Assembly: GCA_023511535.1 (NCBI GenBank)
Contig: JAIMBK010000007.1
Coordinates: forward strand, 1-64,000
Direction of reading: 5' to 3'
DNA from: Armatimonadota bacterium
GTDB lineage: Bacteria > Bacillota > Desulfotomaculia > Desulfotomaculales > Nap2-2B
Length of the DNA stretch: 64,000 nucleotides
Positions 33,100 through 40,621 of this stretch are shown piece after piece. The translations under genes and the position numbers were made by a program. Within the stretch, counting starts at the first letter, position 1. Each line of letters begins with the position of its first letter. Below the pieces are notes generated by a model. The model saw only the letters and a program-made list of their open reading frames with translations, did not search any database and was not told the origin of the DNA.

Positions 33100-33375
33100 T
33101 TATTCTTCACCCAGTTCGCGCAGGCGTTTCTTTACTTCCGCCAGCGCTTCTTCCAGATAGGCGGCCTGTTCCTTTAAAAAATCAACTTCCATTTCCCGGC
33201 TGTACGGCGGAGCAAACTGGTACGGCGCCCCCGCCGGCGGGAAACCATAACCAGGCGGGGGAGGTCCCCAGTACGGATAGCTACCGGTCCAGGGAGGTCC
33301 CCAACTGCCGTAACCTCCGTAGCCATACCGCCAGGGACCACCGCCTCCCGGTCCCATCTTATTCCATCCAGGCAT
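33100..33375 (-). CDS. DUF5320-like Gly/Pro/Tyr-rich small protein
   Basis: A 91-residue protein with a low-complexity N-terminal two-thirds (MPGWNKMGPGGGGPWRYGYG...) and a C-terminal coiled coil (EMEVDFLKEQAAYLEEALAEVKKRLREL). This is the DUF5320 pattern: M-P-x-D/W-x-T/G-G-P start, Gly/Tyr-rich body, short helix. The function is unknown, but the family is regularly found beside NifX/Orp proteins. It follows the second DUF5320 gene by 38 bases. Confidence 0.75.
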   Translation of the reverse strand: MPGWNKMGPGGGGPWRYGYGGYGSWGPPWTGSYPYWGPPPPGYGFPPAGAPYQFAPPYSREMEVDFLKEQAAYLEEALAEVKKRLRELGEE

Positions 33376-33413
33376 TTAACCAACCTCCCCTCCTGACGAA
33401 GTTAAAAATAACC

Positions 33414-33704
33414 TTACCAAACCCACGGGTAAGGAACGGCAGGGTAAGGCGCGACCGGCGCCGGGTAACCGTACCCGAAGCCGTAAGGACGCCCGACCGG
33501 ATAGCCGGCTGCGTAAGGCATCACGCCCCGGCGACCTCTTCTGCCCAGTCCCCAAATACCTCTGCCGCGCCCCCAACCCCGGCCGAAACCGCCACCCCAA
33601 TAGGGATTGGCGAAACCAGGCGCCGGGAATCCGGCACAATAACCCATCGCCCGACCGGTCAGGGGACCGGCACCGTACGGACCAGTTCTATCTCCAGCCG
33701 GCAT
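33414..33704 (-). CDS. DUF5320-like small protein
   Basis: A 96-residue protein beginning MPAGDRTGPYGAGPLTGRAMGYC, the hallmark of DUF5320 proteins, then a Gly/Arg/Tyr/Pro-rich body and no coiled coil. AAGGAGG lies before the ATG. A -10-like TATAAT sits about 60 bp upstream. It may cooperate with its neighbour; the two together resemble a split version of one full-length DUF5320 protein. The function is unknown. Confidence 0.75.
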   Translation of the reverse strand: MPAGDRTGPYGAGPLTGRAMGYCAGFPAPGFANPYWGGGFGRGWGRGRGIWGLGRRGRRGVMPYAAGYPVGRPYGFGYGYPAPVAPYPAVPYPWVW

Positions 33705-33849
33705 TTTAGAATCACCTCCTTATTATGGTCCTGCCTGTTCTCAAAAGTTAATCACCATATTATATACATTAACCATCACTAACGTTTTTTAACCAGCCAT
33801 TCCCGGATCAACCAGGGGAGCGCCGACCTTTCCTTAAGACAAGTGGAAT

Positions 33850-34248
33850 TCAGTCTTCCCTGCTGGAAAATAAACTTCTCCTTTTAGCGCTGCCGCGAAA
33901 GCGATGCCGGCAACCCCGGCAACCCGGCATGACAAACCTTTTCCAGTGCAAACGGTCGTGCAGGTAAGCCCGGAAAACATCCTCCACTTCCCCGGTTACC
34001 CAGGGAATTACCTGAATGCCCCGGGCCAGCAACTGCTGGTGTAAAAAACCGCTGATCCCCCCGCAAATGAGTGTTCCCACGCCCAGTCCGGCCAGAAAGT
34101 CAGCCCGGAAAGGGGGCGGCACATAACCGATGGATATATCCTGGCGCCCGGCAATCTCTCCTCCCCGTAATTCCCAAAGAGCGATTTGCTGAGCCGTATC
34201 AAAAAGGGGGGACACCCGCGTTCCCCACCGGGTGATCGCAACTTTCAC
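33850..34248 (-). CDS. NifX/Orp-family protein
   Basis: A 132-residue protein: KVAITRWGTRVSPLFDTAQQIALWEL at the start, VGTLICGGISGFLHQQLLARGIQVIPWVTGEVEDVFRAYLHDRL in the middle, typical for NifX/NifB-type cofactor-binding domains. The C-terminal tail is Cys/Arg-rich (MPGCRGCRHRFRG). GTG start at 34248 after GAGGAAGG. It follows the second NifX-like gene on the same strand, so it may share the sigma-54 promoter. Confidence 0.8.
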   Translation of the reverse strand: MKVAITRWGTRVSPLFDTAQQIALWELRGGEIAGRQDISIGYVPPPFRADFLAGLGVGTLICGGISGFLHQQLLARGIQVIPWVTGEVEDVFRAYLHDRLHWKRFVMPGCRGCRHRFRGSAKRRSLFSSRED

Positions 34249-34365
34249 GATCAGTACCTTCCTCGCCCGGAATTAATGCCTTGCTTGACGGCCGGGCCGC
34301 CTGCGGCCCGGCAGACCAGGCAAGCGCGCTTTTAGCCGCGCGGCAGCTTTGTTCACCGTCCGCCG

Positions 34366-34773
34366 CTAGTGGGCGCATCCTCCGCGGCTCCCTTTTCCCT
34401 CTCCGTGACGGCAGGCGCCGGTTCCATCCCCGTGACCATGGCCATGTTCGCACGTACTCGCGCCGGTCACCAGGCGGTTGGCCAGAAAATCTTCGACCAC
34501 TCTGTCTACGGCGCCGCTTACTCCCACCACGGGAACAATCCCCTGCCCGGCAAAGAGTTCCTGGGCGCGCTGGCCCATCCCGCCGGCAAGAATATGCGTA
34601 ACCCCCTTTTGGGCCAGGTAGCCGGGCAAAAACCCCGGCTGGTGACCCGGGTTGGGAATGATCGTTTTCTCATTGATTTTTCCGTCCGGACCGACTGTAA
34701 ACAAAACAAATTCCGCGCAATGCCCGAAATGGGCGGAAACAACACCCTGTTCGCTGGCTACGGCAATCTTCAT
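34366..34773 (-). CDS. NifX/Orp-family protein with His/Cys-rich tail
   Basis: A 135-residue protein: MKIAVASEQGVVSAHFGHCAEFVLF, IIPNPGHQPGFLPGYLAQKGVTHILAGGMGQRAQELF, the normal NifX-like domain, ending in a metal-binding tail (CEHGHGHGDGTGACRHG). The start at 34773 follows AAGGAGGT. It is preceded by a near-consensus sigma-54 promoter and palindromic sites, and the cognate-looking activator gene is immediately upstream. In Desulfovibrio, the orange protein of this family carries a Mo-Cu-sulfide cluster; whether this one does is unknown. Confidence 0.85.
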   Translation of the reverse strand: MKIAVASEQGVVSAHFGHCAEFVLFTVGPDGKINEKTIIPNPGHQPGFLPGYLAQKGVTHILAGGMGQRAQELFAGQGIVPVVGVSGAVDRVVEDFLANRLVTGASTCEHGHGHGDGTGACRHGEGKGSRGGCAH

Positions 34774-34840
34774 CAACCAGATACCTCCTTAACTTTCTTT
34801 TCACATGATCATTTTTCCAGTCTGCCGCTACTTTTATAAC

Positions 34841-34857
34841 ATGCAATTTTCGTGCCA
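34841..34857 (-). promoter_or_regulatory. Sigma-54 promoter
   Basis: TGGCACG-AAAA-TTGCAT on the minus strand fits the -24/-12 consensus TGGCACGNNNNTTGCW at every position. It drives the NifX-like gene at 34366-34773. Confidence 0.88.
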
Positions 34858-34909
34858 TAAACAAAAAGCCGGATTTTAACGGATTTTTTGTTCCAGAGGA
34901 AAGAAAAAA

Positions 34910-34955
34910 GGTGCAACATGCACCTATTTTCGAATTGTAAAATTGCATTTTGCAA
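34910..34955 (-). promoter_or_regulatory. Candidate activator-binding palindromes
   Basis: GGTGCAACATGCACC (34910-34924) and TTGCATTTTGCAA (34943-34955) lie 50-115 bp upstream of the sigma-54 promoter, the usual place for enhancer sites. A second TTGCATTTTGCAA is at 35217-35229 inside the activator gene. Confidence 0.6.
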
Positions 34956-35022
34956 CCCTGCCTGCACTTTAAGCTTTTATCCCGCCGGCAGTTTGTTTGT
35001 ACCGCCTGTTTTGCACCCCGGC

Positions 35023-36375
35023 CTACGGCCTTTTTTCCGGCGGCGCCTTTATCCCGTAGCGCTTCATTTTTCGCCAGAGCGTGGTTTTATCGATGCCCAG
35101 TTCGCGGGCGGTGGCCAGACGTTTGAAGTTGTGGCGGGCCAGCGCGTCGGAAATCACCTTTGCCTCAATTTCGGCCAGGGTTTGCCCGCCGGCCGGAACT
35201 ACCCCTGCCTTTAATGTTGCATTTTGCAAATAATCGGGCAGGTGCTCGGGCTCAATTATTCCTCCCCTGGCCAGAATAAAGGTGTGTTCAATAATATTTT
35301 CCAGTTCCCGGACGTTGCCGGGAAAATCGTGACGCATTAAAATGGCCAGCGCCTTTTCGGAAATTCCGGCGATATCTTTTCCCTTTAAGATATTGAAACG
35401 AGCAATGAAGTGTTCAACCAAAAGGGGGATATCTTCCCGGCGTTCGACCAGCCGGGGCAGACGCAACGTCAGGACGTTAATCCGGTAATACAGGTCACGG
35501 CGAAACAAACCCCTTTCGACCAGTTCCTCCAGATTTTTGTTGGTCGCCGCCAGCACCCGCACATCGGCCTTGACCGGCCTGGTGGCGCCCAGCGGCTCGT
35601 ATTCTTTTTCCTGCAGCACCCGCAATAGCTTGACCTGCAGGGCCGCCGAAATATCGCCAATCTCGTCCAGGAACAGGGTGCCGCCCTGGGCGCGCGCAAA
35701 ACGGCCGGGCTTGCTTTTTTTAGCGTCGGTAAAGGCGCCCGCTTCGTAACCGAACAGCTCCGCCTCCAGTAAAGTGTCGGGAAGGGCGGCACAATTTACG
35801 GCCACCAGGGGGCCGCTTGAGCGCGGGCTTAAATTGTGGATCGCTCTCGCCAGCAATTCTTTTCCGGAACCGGTGGGCCCTGTAATTAAAACCGTGCTGT
35901 CGCTTTGCGCTACATCCGGCAAAATTTTAAAAATCTGCTGCATCTGGTAATTTTTGCTGATGATATCAGCAAAAGTATACCTGCCGTGCAGTTCTTTGCG
36001 TAATTCCTCCACCAGACTTAAATCCCGGAAAGTTTCTACTCCGCCGATCACCTGCTTTTGCCCGTCTCTTAAAATACCCGTGCTGATACTGATCGGGATT
36101 CTTTTCCCCGCCGCATTCACCACGTAAATTGCTTTGTTCACCACCGGCCGCCCGGTTTCCAGGGTTTGCTTCAACGCACAATCCGTTTCGCAAATACTGG
36201 CCCGGAAAACCTCCCAGCAAAATCGTCCCAGGGCCTCTTGGCGGGAAATTCCGGTAATTTTCTCCGCCGCCTGGTTAAAAGAAGTCACCCGCCAATTGCG
36301 GTCCACCGTAAAAACACCGTCGGATATACTCTCCAGAATGATTTCAGTTGCCTCGATCGCGCTCTTCCTGCTCAT
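35023..36375 (-). CDS. Sigma-54-dependent transcriptional activator (PAS, AAA+, HTH_8)
   Basis: 450 residues. The N-terminal PAS domain (about 10-125: ESISDGVFTVDRNWRVTSFN, then CETDCALKQTLETGRPVVN) probably senses redox or a ligand. The central AAA+ domain (about 140-370) has Walker A GPTGSGKE, the sigma-54 contact loop as GAFTDA instead of GAFTGA, and Walker B GGTLFLDEIGD. The C-terminal Fis-type helix-turn-helix ends RLATARELGIDKTTLWRKMKRYGI. It is placed like the regulator of the Desulfovibrio orp operons. It likely activates the NifX-like gene just downstream. Confidence 0.92.
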   Translation of the reverse strand: MSRKSAIEATEIILESISDGVFTVDRNWRVTSFNQAAEKITGISRQEALGRFCWEVFRASICETDCALKQTLETGRPVVNKAIYVVNAAGKRIPISISTGILRDGQKQVIGGVETFRDLSLVEELRKELHGRYTFADIISKNYQMQQIFKILPDVAQSDSTVLITGPTGSGKELLARAIHNLSPRSSGPLVAVNCAALPDTLLEAELFGYEAGAFTDAKKSKPGRFARAQGGTLFLDEIGDISAALQVKLLRVLQEKEYEPLGATRPVKADVRVLAATNKNLEELVERGLFRRDLYYRINVLTLRLPRLVERREDIPLLVEHFIARFNILKGKDIAGISEKALAILMRHDFPGNVRELENIIEHTFILARGGIIEPEHLPDYLQNATLKAGVVPAGGQTLAEIEAKVISDALARHNFKRLATARELGIDKTTLWRKMKRYGIKAPPEKRP

Positions 36376-36451
36376 TACGCCTCAACCTTTTTTTACAATA
36401 TATCATAACCATGTCCAGAAAACAATCCGTTAAAAAGTTTCCTTAAATTAC

Positions 36452-36488
36452 TTGACATATTTAAAAAACAAATATAAAATGATAATGA
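36452..36488 (+). promoter_or_regulatory. Promoter of the nifX-ATPase operon
   Basis: TTGACA (36452-36457), 17-base spacer, TAAAAT (36475-36480), then GATAATGA, the same architecture and the same 15-base block as at 30717-30731. Confidence 0.8.
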
Positions 36489-36524
36489 ACATAAGTCCGT
36501 TATAGAGCAAGGAGGTTCTTTTCA

Positions 36525-36896
36525 GTGAAAGTTGCTATCTGCGCGCAGGGCAACAGCCATACCGCCCCCCTCGACCCCCGCTTCGGAAGATGCGGCTTTT
36601 TTGCCATCGTCGATACGACCCAAAATAAATGGGAATTTATCCCCAATCCAGGCGCCACCAGTGGCGGCGGAGCCGGCATCCAGGCCGCCCAGGAACTTGC
36701 CAAAAGGGGAGTCAAGGCAATCGTTACCGGCCGGGTGGGACCAAATGCAATGGCCGTGCTGCAGTCGGCTGGAATCGAAGTGTACACCGCCGTGGGGGAA
36801 ACGGTTCAAGAAGCGTACCAAAATTTTCAAAACAAGAACACAACGCCTTTAGAAAAAGCCAACGCTCCTTCCCACGCCGGGATTAAGCAAAAGTAG
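36525..36896 (+). CDS. NifX/Orp-family protein
   Basis: A 123-residue protein: KVAICAQGNSHTAPLDPRFGRCGFFAIV at the start, then NPGATSGGGAGIQAAQELAKRGVKAIVTGRVGPNAMAVL and a helical end. This is the most canonical NifX/Orp-like sequence in the window (PRFGRC...GPNA). GTG start after AAGGAGG. It is the first gene of the plus-strand unit that continues with the two ATPases, as in the orp operons of sulfate reducers. Confidence 0.85.
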   Translation: MKVAICAQGNSHTAPLDPRFGRCGFFAIVDTTQNKWEFIPNPGATSGGGAGIQAAQELAKRGVKAIVTGRVGPNAMAVLQSAGIEVYTAVGETVQEAYQNFQNKNTTPLEKANAPSHAGIKQK

Positions 36897-36918
36897 GGAA
36901 AGGCAGGGATTTCACCTC

Positions 36919-37764
36919 ATGATGATTGCCGTTGCCAGCGGCAAAGGCGGCACCGGCAAGACCACGGTAGCCGTCAGTCTGGCGCTGGCTTTGGCCGACC
37001 GGCAGAAAATCCAGTACCTGGATTGCGACGTGGAGGAACCCAACGGTCATATCTTATTGAAACCGCGACTGCAGAAAAAAACACCGGTAACTGTTCCGGT
37101 CCCCCGGCTCGATCAGGCAAAATGTACCTTTTGCGGGCGTTGTGCGCAAATTTGCGCCTATCACGCGCTGGCCGTTTTACCGGCAAGCGTGCTGATCTTT
37201 CCGGAGATGTGCCATAACTGCGGCGGCTGCTGGTATTTCTGCCCGGAAAAAGCGCTTACTCCTGCTCCCCGGGAAATCGGCCAGATCGAGGAAGGAGGGG
37301 TGGGCGGAATAGAATTTGTGCACGGGCGCCTGAATGTAGGCGTGGCCATCAGTCCCCCCCTGATCCGGGCCGTCAAAGAGCGCCGCAGAAAAGATGTTCC
37401 GGCCATCGTCGATGCGCCCCCGGGAACGTCCTGCCCGGTAATCGAAGCAGTCTCGGGCGTTGACTTTTGCTTGCTGGTGACCGAACCCACCCCTTTCGGA
37501 CTGCACGATCTGGAGCTGGCGGCCGAAATGACCAAAGAATTAGGGATTCCGGGGGGAGTTGTGGTCAACCGCTCCGCTGGACACGATCAAGAAGTAGAAA
37601 AGTTCTGCCGGGATAAAAACCTTCCGCTGCTGCTTAAGATCCCCCTGGATCGCGAAGTGGCCGCGGCGTACTCCCGGGGGTGGCCTCCCTTGACCGTGCG
37701 CCCCCGGTGGAAAGAAGATTTTTTAACCCTTTGGGAAAAATGCCGGGAGGTGGCCCGCCCGTGA
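36919..37764 (+). CDS. MinD/Mrp-type ATPase with inserted ferredoxin domain (1)
   Basis: 281 residues. The deviant Walker A GKGGTGKTT is at the start, and a two-cluster ferredoxin insert (CTFCGRCAQIC...CHNCGGCWYFCPEKA) lies at about 65-115, followed by VDAPPGTSCPVIEAV and LLVTEPTPFGLHDLEL. This arrangement is that of the ORP-complex ATPases (DVU2103/DVU2104 type), which belong to the MinD/Mrp family and may insert or carry Fe-S or Mo clusters. It overlaps the next gene by 4 bases (GTGA), so the two ATPases are coupled. Confidence 0.9.
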   Translation: MMIAVASGKGGTGKTTVAVSLALALADRQKIQYLDCDVEEPNGHILLKPRLQKKTPVTVPVPRLDQAKCTFCGRCAQICAYHALAVLPASVLIFPEMCHNCGGCWYFCPEKALTPAPREIGQIEEGGVGGIEFVHGRLNVGVAISPPLIRAVKERRRKDVPAIVDAPPGTSCPVIEAVSGVDFCLLVTEPTPFGLHDLELAAEMTKELGIPGGVVVNRSAGHDQEVEKFCRDKNLPLLLKIPLDREVAAAYSRGWPPLTVRPRWKEDFLTLWEKCREVARP

Positions 37765-38618
37765 AAGAACTGGTCATCATCAGCGGCAAGGGCGGCACCG
37801 GCAAGACCTCCCTGGCCGGCGCCTTAGCCGTGCTGGCCGGGAACAAAGTGCTGGTGGACTGCGACGTGGACGCGGCAAATTTACACCTTCTCCTGAACCC
37901 CCGGGTAGAAAAAGAAGAGCCTTTTTACGGCCTTCCCAAAGCAGTAATCGACCGCGAGCAATGCCTGGAATGTGAGCTCTGTATGGAGCTCTGTCAATTT
38001 GGCGCCATCCGCAATTTTACCGTGAGTGAGCTGGCCTGCGAAGGGTGCGGCGTATGTTTTCACGCCTGCCCCGACCGGGCAATCCGCATGGTCGAGCACC
38101 AGGCGGGGCGGCTTTACGTTTCCAGCACCCGTTACGGTCCTCTGGTCCACGCCCAACTGGGCATCGCCGAGGGAAATTCGGGCAAGCTGGTCAGCGCCGT
38201 CCGCCAGCGGGCAAAAGAAATAGCCGAAAAAGAAGGTTACGGATTGATCATCACGGACGGCCCGCCGGGGATCGGCTGCCCGGTGATCGCCTGTCTTTCG
38301 GGGGCAGACGTGGTTTTGGTGGTAACCGAGCCAACTTTATCGGGACGGCATGATCTGGAACGGGTTCTCCGGCTGGTCGAACACTTTCAAGAAAAGGCAG
38401 CCGTTTGCGTCAATAAATGGGATTTAAGCCCGGAAAATACCCGGGAAATTGAAAATTTTTGCCGCCAAAAAGAAATTGCCTTGATCGGAAAAATACCCTA
38501 TGATCCGGCCGTAAACGAAGCCGTCCGCCAAAAAGTACCGGTAGTCCTACATAATTCCGGTGCGGCCGGGGAAGAGATCGTTAACCTGTGGGATAATCTG
38601 GTGAAAATGTTATCTTGA
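37761..38618 (+). CDS. MinD/Mrp-type ATPase with inserted ferredoxin domain (2)
   Basis: About 285 residues from the GTG at 37761, which lies behind GGGAGGTGG and inside the stop of the preceding gene. Walker A is GKGGTGKTS, the ferredoxin insert is CLECELCMELC...CEGCGVCFHACP, and DGPPGIGCPVIACLSGAD follows. It is a paralogue of the preceding ATPase; such pairs probably form heterodimers. Longer ATG starts upstream lie wholly within the other gene and are unlikely. Confidence 0.9.
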   Translation: MKELVIISGKGGTGKTSLAGALAVLAGNKVLVDCDVDAANLHLLLNPRVEKEEPFYGLPKAVIDREQCLECELCMELCQFGAIRNFTVSELACEGCGVCFHACPDRAIRMVEHQAGRLYVSSTRYGPLVHAQLGIAEGNSGKLVSAVRQRAKEIAEKEGYGLIITDGPPGIGCPVIACLSGADVVLVVTEPTLSGRHDLERVLRLVEHFQEKAAVCVNKWDLSPENTREIENFCRQKEIALIGKIPYDPAVNEAVRQKVPVVLHNSGAAGEEIVNLWDNLVKMLS

Positions 38619-38640
38619 TCAAAAACAGGGGGGATGAAAA

Positions 38641-38919
38641 ATGCCGATTTATGAATATAAATGCCAGAACTGCGGTAACCGGTTCGAAGTTTTGCAGGGC
38701 GTAGGCGAAAAACCACCCGGGACGGAGCCGCTTTGCTGCCCCCGGTGCAAAGGGACGGCCCTGACCAGGGTGATGTCGGCGGCGTTCACCCCCCAAAGCA
38801 AGTTCCGGGACTCCGGCCCCGGCCCTTCCGGTTGCACCGGGGACGAAAAAGACGGCGGTCCCCCCGGAGAATCCGGCGGCAACTGGCCGGATAACGACGA
38901 TTACGTAAAGTTGCCCTGA
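38641..38919 (+). CDS. FmdB-type zinc-ribbon protein
   Basis: A 92-residue protein with the FmdB start MPIYEYKCQNCGNRFEVLQGVGE and a second pair CCPRCKG, forming a zinc ribbon. The Gly/Pro/Asp-rich tail is disordered. FmdB-type proteins are small putative regulators; the name comes from a methanogen-like operon in methylotrophs. It ends the transcription unit of the two ATPases before a terminator. Confidence 0.8.
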   Translation: MPIYEYKCQNCGNRFEVLQGVGEKPPGTEPLCCPRCKGTALTRVMSAAFTPQSKFRDSGPGPSGCTGDEKDGGPPGESGGNWPDNDDYVKLP

Positions 38920-39050
38920 AAATACCTTCGCCAATCCTTTGCCGGGGCGTGTTTGCAGCATGGGTGTCTACCTTGTGGAGAGTAACTCCTTTTTATTCCA
39001 TGTCTGGAAGGCAGGAAAAAGAAAATTCCGGTGGATTACATTTAAGTCAG

Positions 39051-39081
39051 GCCGGTGTTTCTCAAAACACTGGCTTTTTAC
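39051..39081 (+). terminator. Terminator after the zinc-ribbon gene
   Basis: GCCGGTGTTT and AAACACTGGC pair around a short CTC/A-rich loop with one mismatch, followed by TTTTTAC. The 38920-39050 stretch has no gene. Confidence 0.75.
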
Positions 39082-39089
39082 TTTTGGTA

Positions 39090-39118
39090 TTGAAAAACAG
39101 AAATATTTGTAATAAACT
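39090..39118 (+). promoter_or_regulatory. Promoter of hdrCBA
   Basis: TTGAAA (39090-39095), 17-base spacer, TAAACT (39113-39118), 36 bases before the hdrC start. Confidence 0.6.
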
Positions 39119-39153
39119 ATTTAAGAGATTTATTGTATGAAAGGAATAAAAGC

Positions 39154-39705
39154 ATGATCAACCTGACGAATCTGGATCACGAATTTTCTTCCCTGGTCAA
39201 AGAAAAAAGCGGCCAGTCCATTGAGTTGTGCTTCCAGTGCCAGAAATGCGCTTCCGGGTGCCCAATGGGGGAGCTTACTGACTACTACCCGCATCAAATC
39301 ATCAGGATGGTGCAATTTGGAATGCGGGAGCGCGTTCTGCAAAGCAAGGCGATCTGGCTCTGCCTGAGCTGTGAAGCCTGCTCAGTTCGCTGCCCGAACG
39401 AGATCAAAATCCCAGCGGTAATGGACGTCTTACGGGCAATGGCCGAAACAAAAACTTCCGGGCGGGAGAAAAACGCGCCTGTTTTCCATAAAATCTTTCT
39501 CAATTCCATAAAATCCAGCGGCCGGGTGCACGAGGCGGTAATGATGGTTAAATACAAGCTGAAAACCGGTGATTTATTTTCCGATATTCCCCTGGGACTG
39601 CGCATGTTCCGGAAGGGAAAACTACCTCTGATCAGCAAAGGGGTAAAAAACAAGCGGGAAATTAAAAAGATATTTAACAGGGTAGAACAAAAGTATAGTG
39701 AATAA
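39154..39705 (+). CDS. hdrC: HdrC-like iron-sulfur subunit
   Basis: About 183 residues from the ATG at 39154, 9 bases after GAAAGG; an upstream TTG is less likely. The two [4Fe-4S] motifs are CFQCQKCASGCP and CLSCEACSVRCP. HdrC passes electrons between HdrA and HdrB. The C-terminal helical part (GRVHEAVMMVKYKL, IPLGLRMFRKGKLPLI) is longer than in the minus-strand HdrC and resembles the QmoC/HdrC soluble part. It starts a three-gene unit with hdrB and hdrA. Confidence 0.9.
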   Translation: MINLTNLDHEFSSLVKEKSGQSIELCFQCQKCASGCPMGELTDYYPHQIIRMVQFGMRERVLQSKAIWLCLSCEACSVRCPNEIKIPAVMDVLRAMAETKTSGREKNAPVFHKIFLNSIKSSGRVHEAVMMVKYKLKTGDLFSDIPLGLRMFRKGKLPLISKGVKNKREIKKIFNRVEQKYSE

Positions 39706-39730
39706 AAAGAAGTAGGAAGGGAGAGGAAAA

Positions 39731-40582
39731 ATGCGTTTTTTTTATTACCCGGGCTGTTCTCTGGAAGCCACCGCCAGAGAATATGACCATTCCGCCCGCT
39801 CGGTATGCCGCAACCTGGAAATTGAGCTGGCGGAAAGCAAGGACTGGTGCTGCTGTGGCGCCACTTCCGCGCACAGCTTAAACCACCTTCTTTCCATCGC
39901 TCTGCCCGCCCGCAACATTGCCCTCGCCCAGGAAGCGGGAGCCGACATCGTCGCCCCCTGTTCAGCATGTTTCAACCACCTGAAAAGGGCCGACAAAACC
40001 TTACGCGAAAATGAAAAAGTCCGCCGCGAAGTAGAAGAGATTGTCGAATTTAAATACACCGGAGCAATCAACATTTATTCCCTTTTAGAAGCTTTGGTCA
40101 ATATCTACGGTCTGGAACAAATCGCCGCCCGGGTAAAAAAACCGTTAAACGGCTTGAAAGTGGCCTGTTACTACGGCTGTATGCTGGTGCGCCCGCCCGA
40201 AATAACCAATTTCGACCGGCCGGAAAATCCGGTTACCATGGATCAGTTAATGAGCAGACTGGGCGCCGAACCAAAGTTATGGTCCTACAAAACGGAGTGT
40301 TGCGGAGCCCACCAGGGGATCGTGAACGAAAAGTTCACCACCCGCCTGGTGAATACGTTGCTGGAAATGGCCGTGGAGGCCGGGGCGCAGGCATTGGTTA
40401 CCAGCTGCCCGTTGTGCCAGGCCAACATAGAGATGCGCCGGAACCGCACGTGTACGCTTCCGTCTTTTTACTTTACCGAGCTGATGGAAATCGCCCTGGG
40501 CGTTCCCGTGCAAAAAATCTGGTTCAAAAAGCATCTGATCAATCCGCTCCCTCTGCTGGAATCGCTTTCCCTGGTAGGTTAA
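39731..40582 (+). CDS. hdrB: HdrB-like CCG-domain subunit
   Basis: 283 residues with two cysteine-rich CCG domains: FYYPGCSLEATAREYD, DWCCCGATSAHS, APCSACFNHL, then ACYYGCMLVRP, TECCGAHQGIVN and TSCPLCQAN. This is the HdrB pattern that binds noncubane [4Fe-4S] clusters for disulfide reduction. The start follows GGGAGAGGAAAA. It lies between hdrC and the double HdrA gene. Confidence 0.92.
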   Translation: MRFFYYPGCSLEATAREYDHSARSVCRNLEIELAESKDWCCCGATSAHSLNHLLSIALPARNIALAQEAGADIVAPCSACFNHLKRADKTLRENEKVRREVEEIVEFKYTGAINIYSLLEALVNIYGLEQIAARVKKPLNGLKVACYYGCMLVRPPEITNFDRPENPVTMDQLMSRLGAEPKLWSYKTECCGAHQGIVNEKFTTRLVNTLLEMAVEAGAQALVTSCPLCQANIEMRRNRTCTLPSFYFTELMEIALGVPVQKIWFKKHLINPLPLLESLSLVG

Positions 40583-40621
40583 AGCAACCGGCAAAACTTT
40601 GGTAGATGGAGGGTAACTTCC

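Noticed and set aside
35023-36375. GAFTDA loop as a sign of an inactive activator
   Set aside because: The Walker motifs, PAS and HTH are intact, and a near-perfect sigma-54 promoter lies next to it, so variation at the Gly is more likely tolerated.
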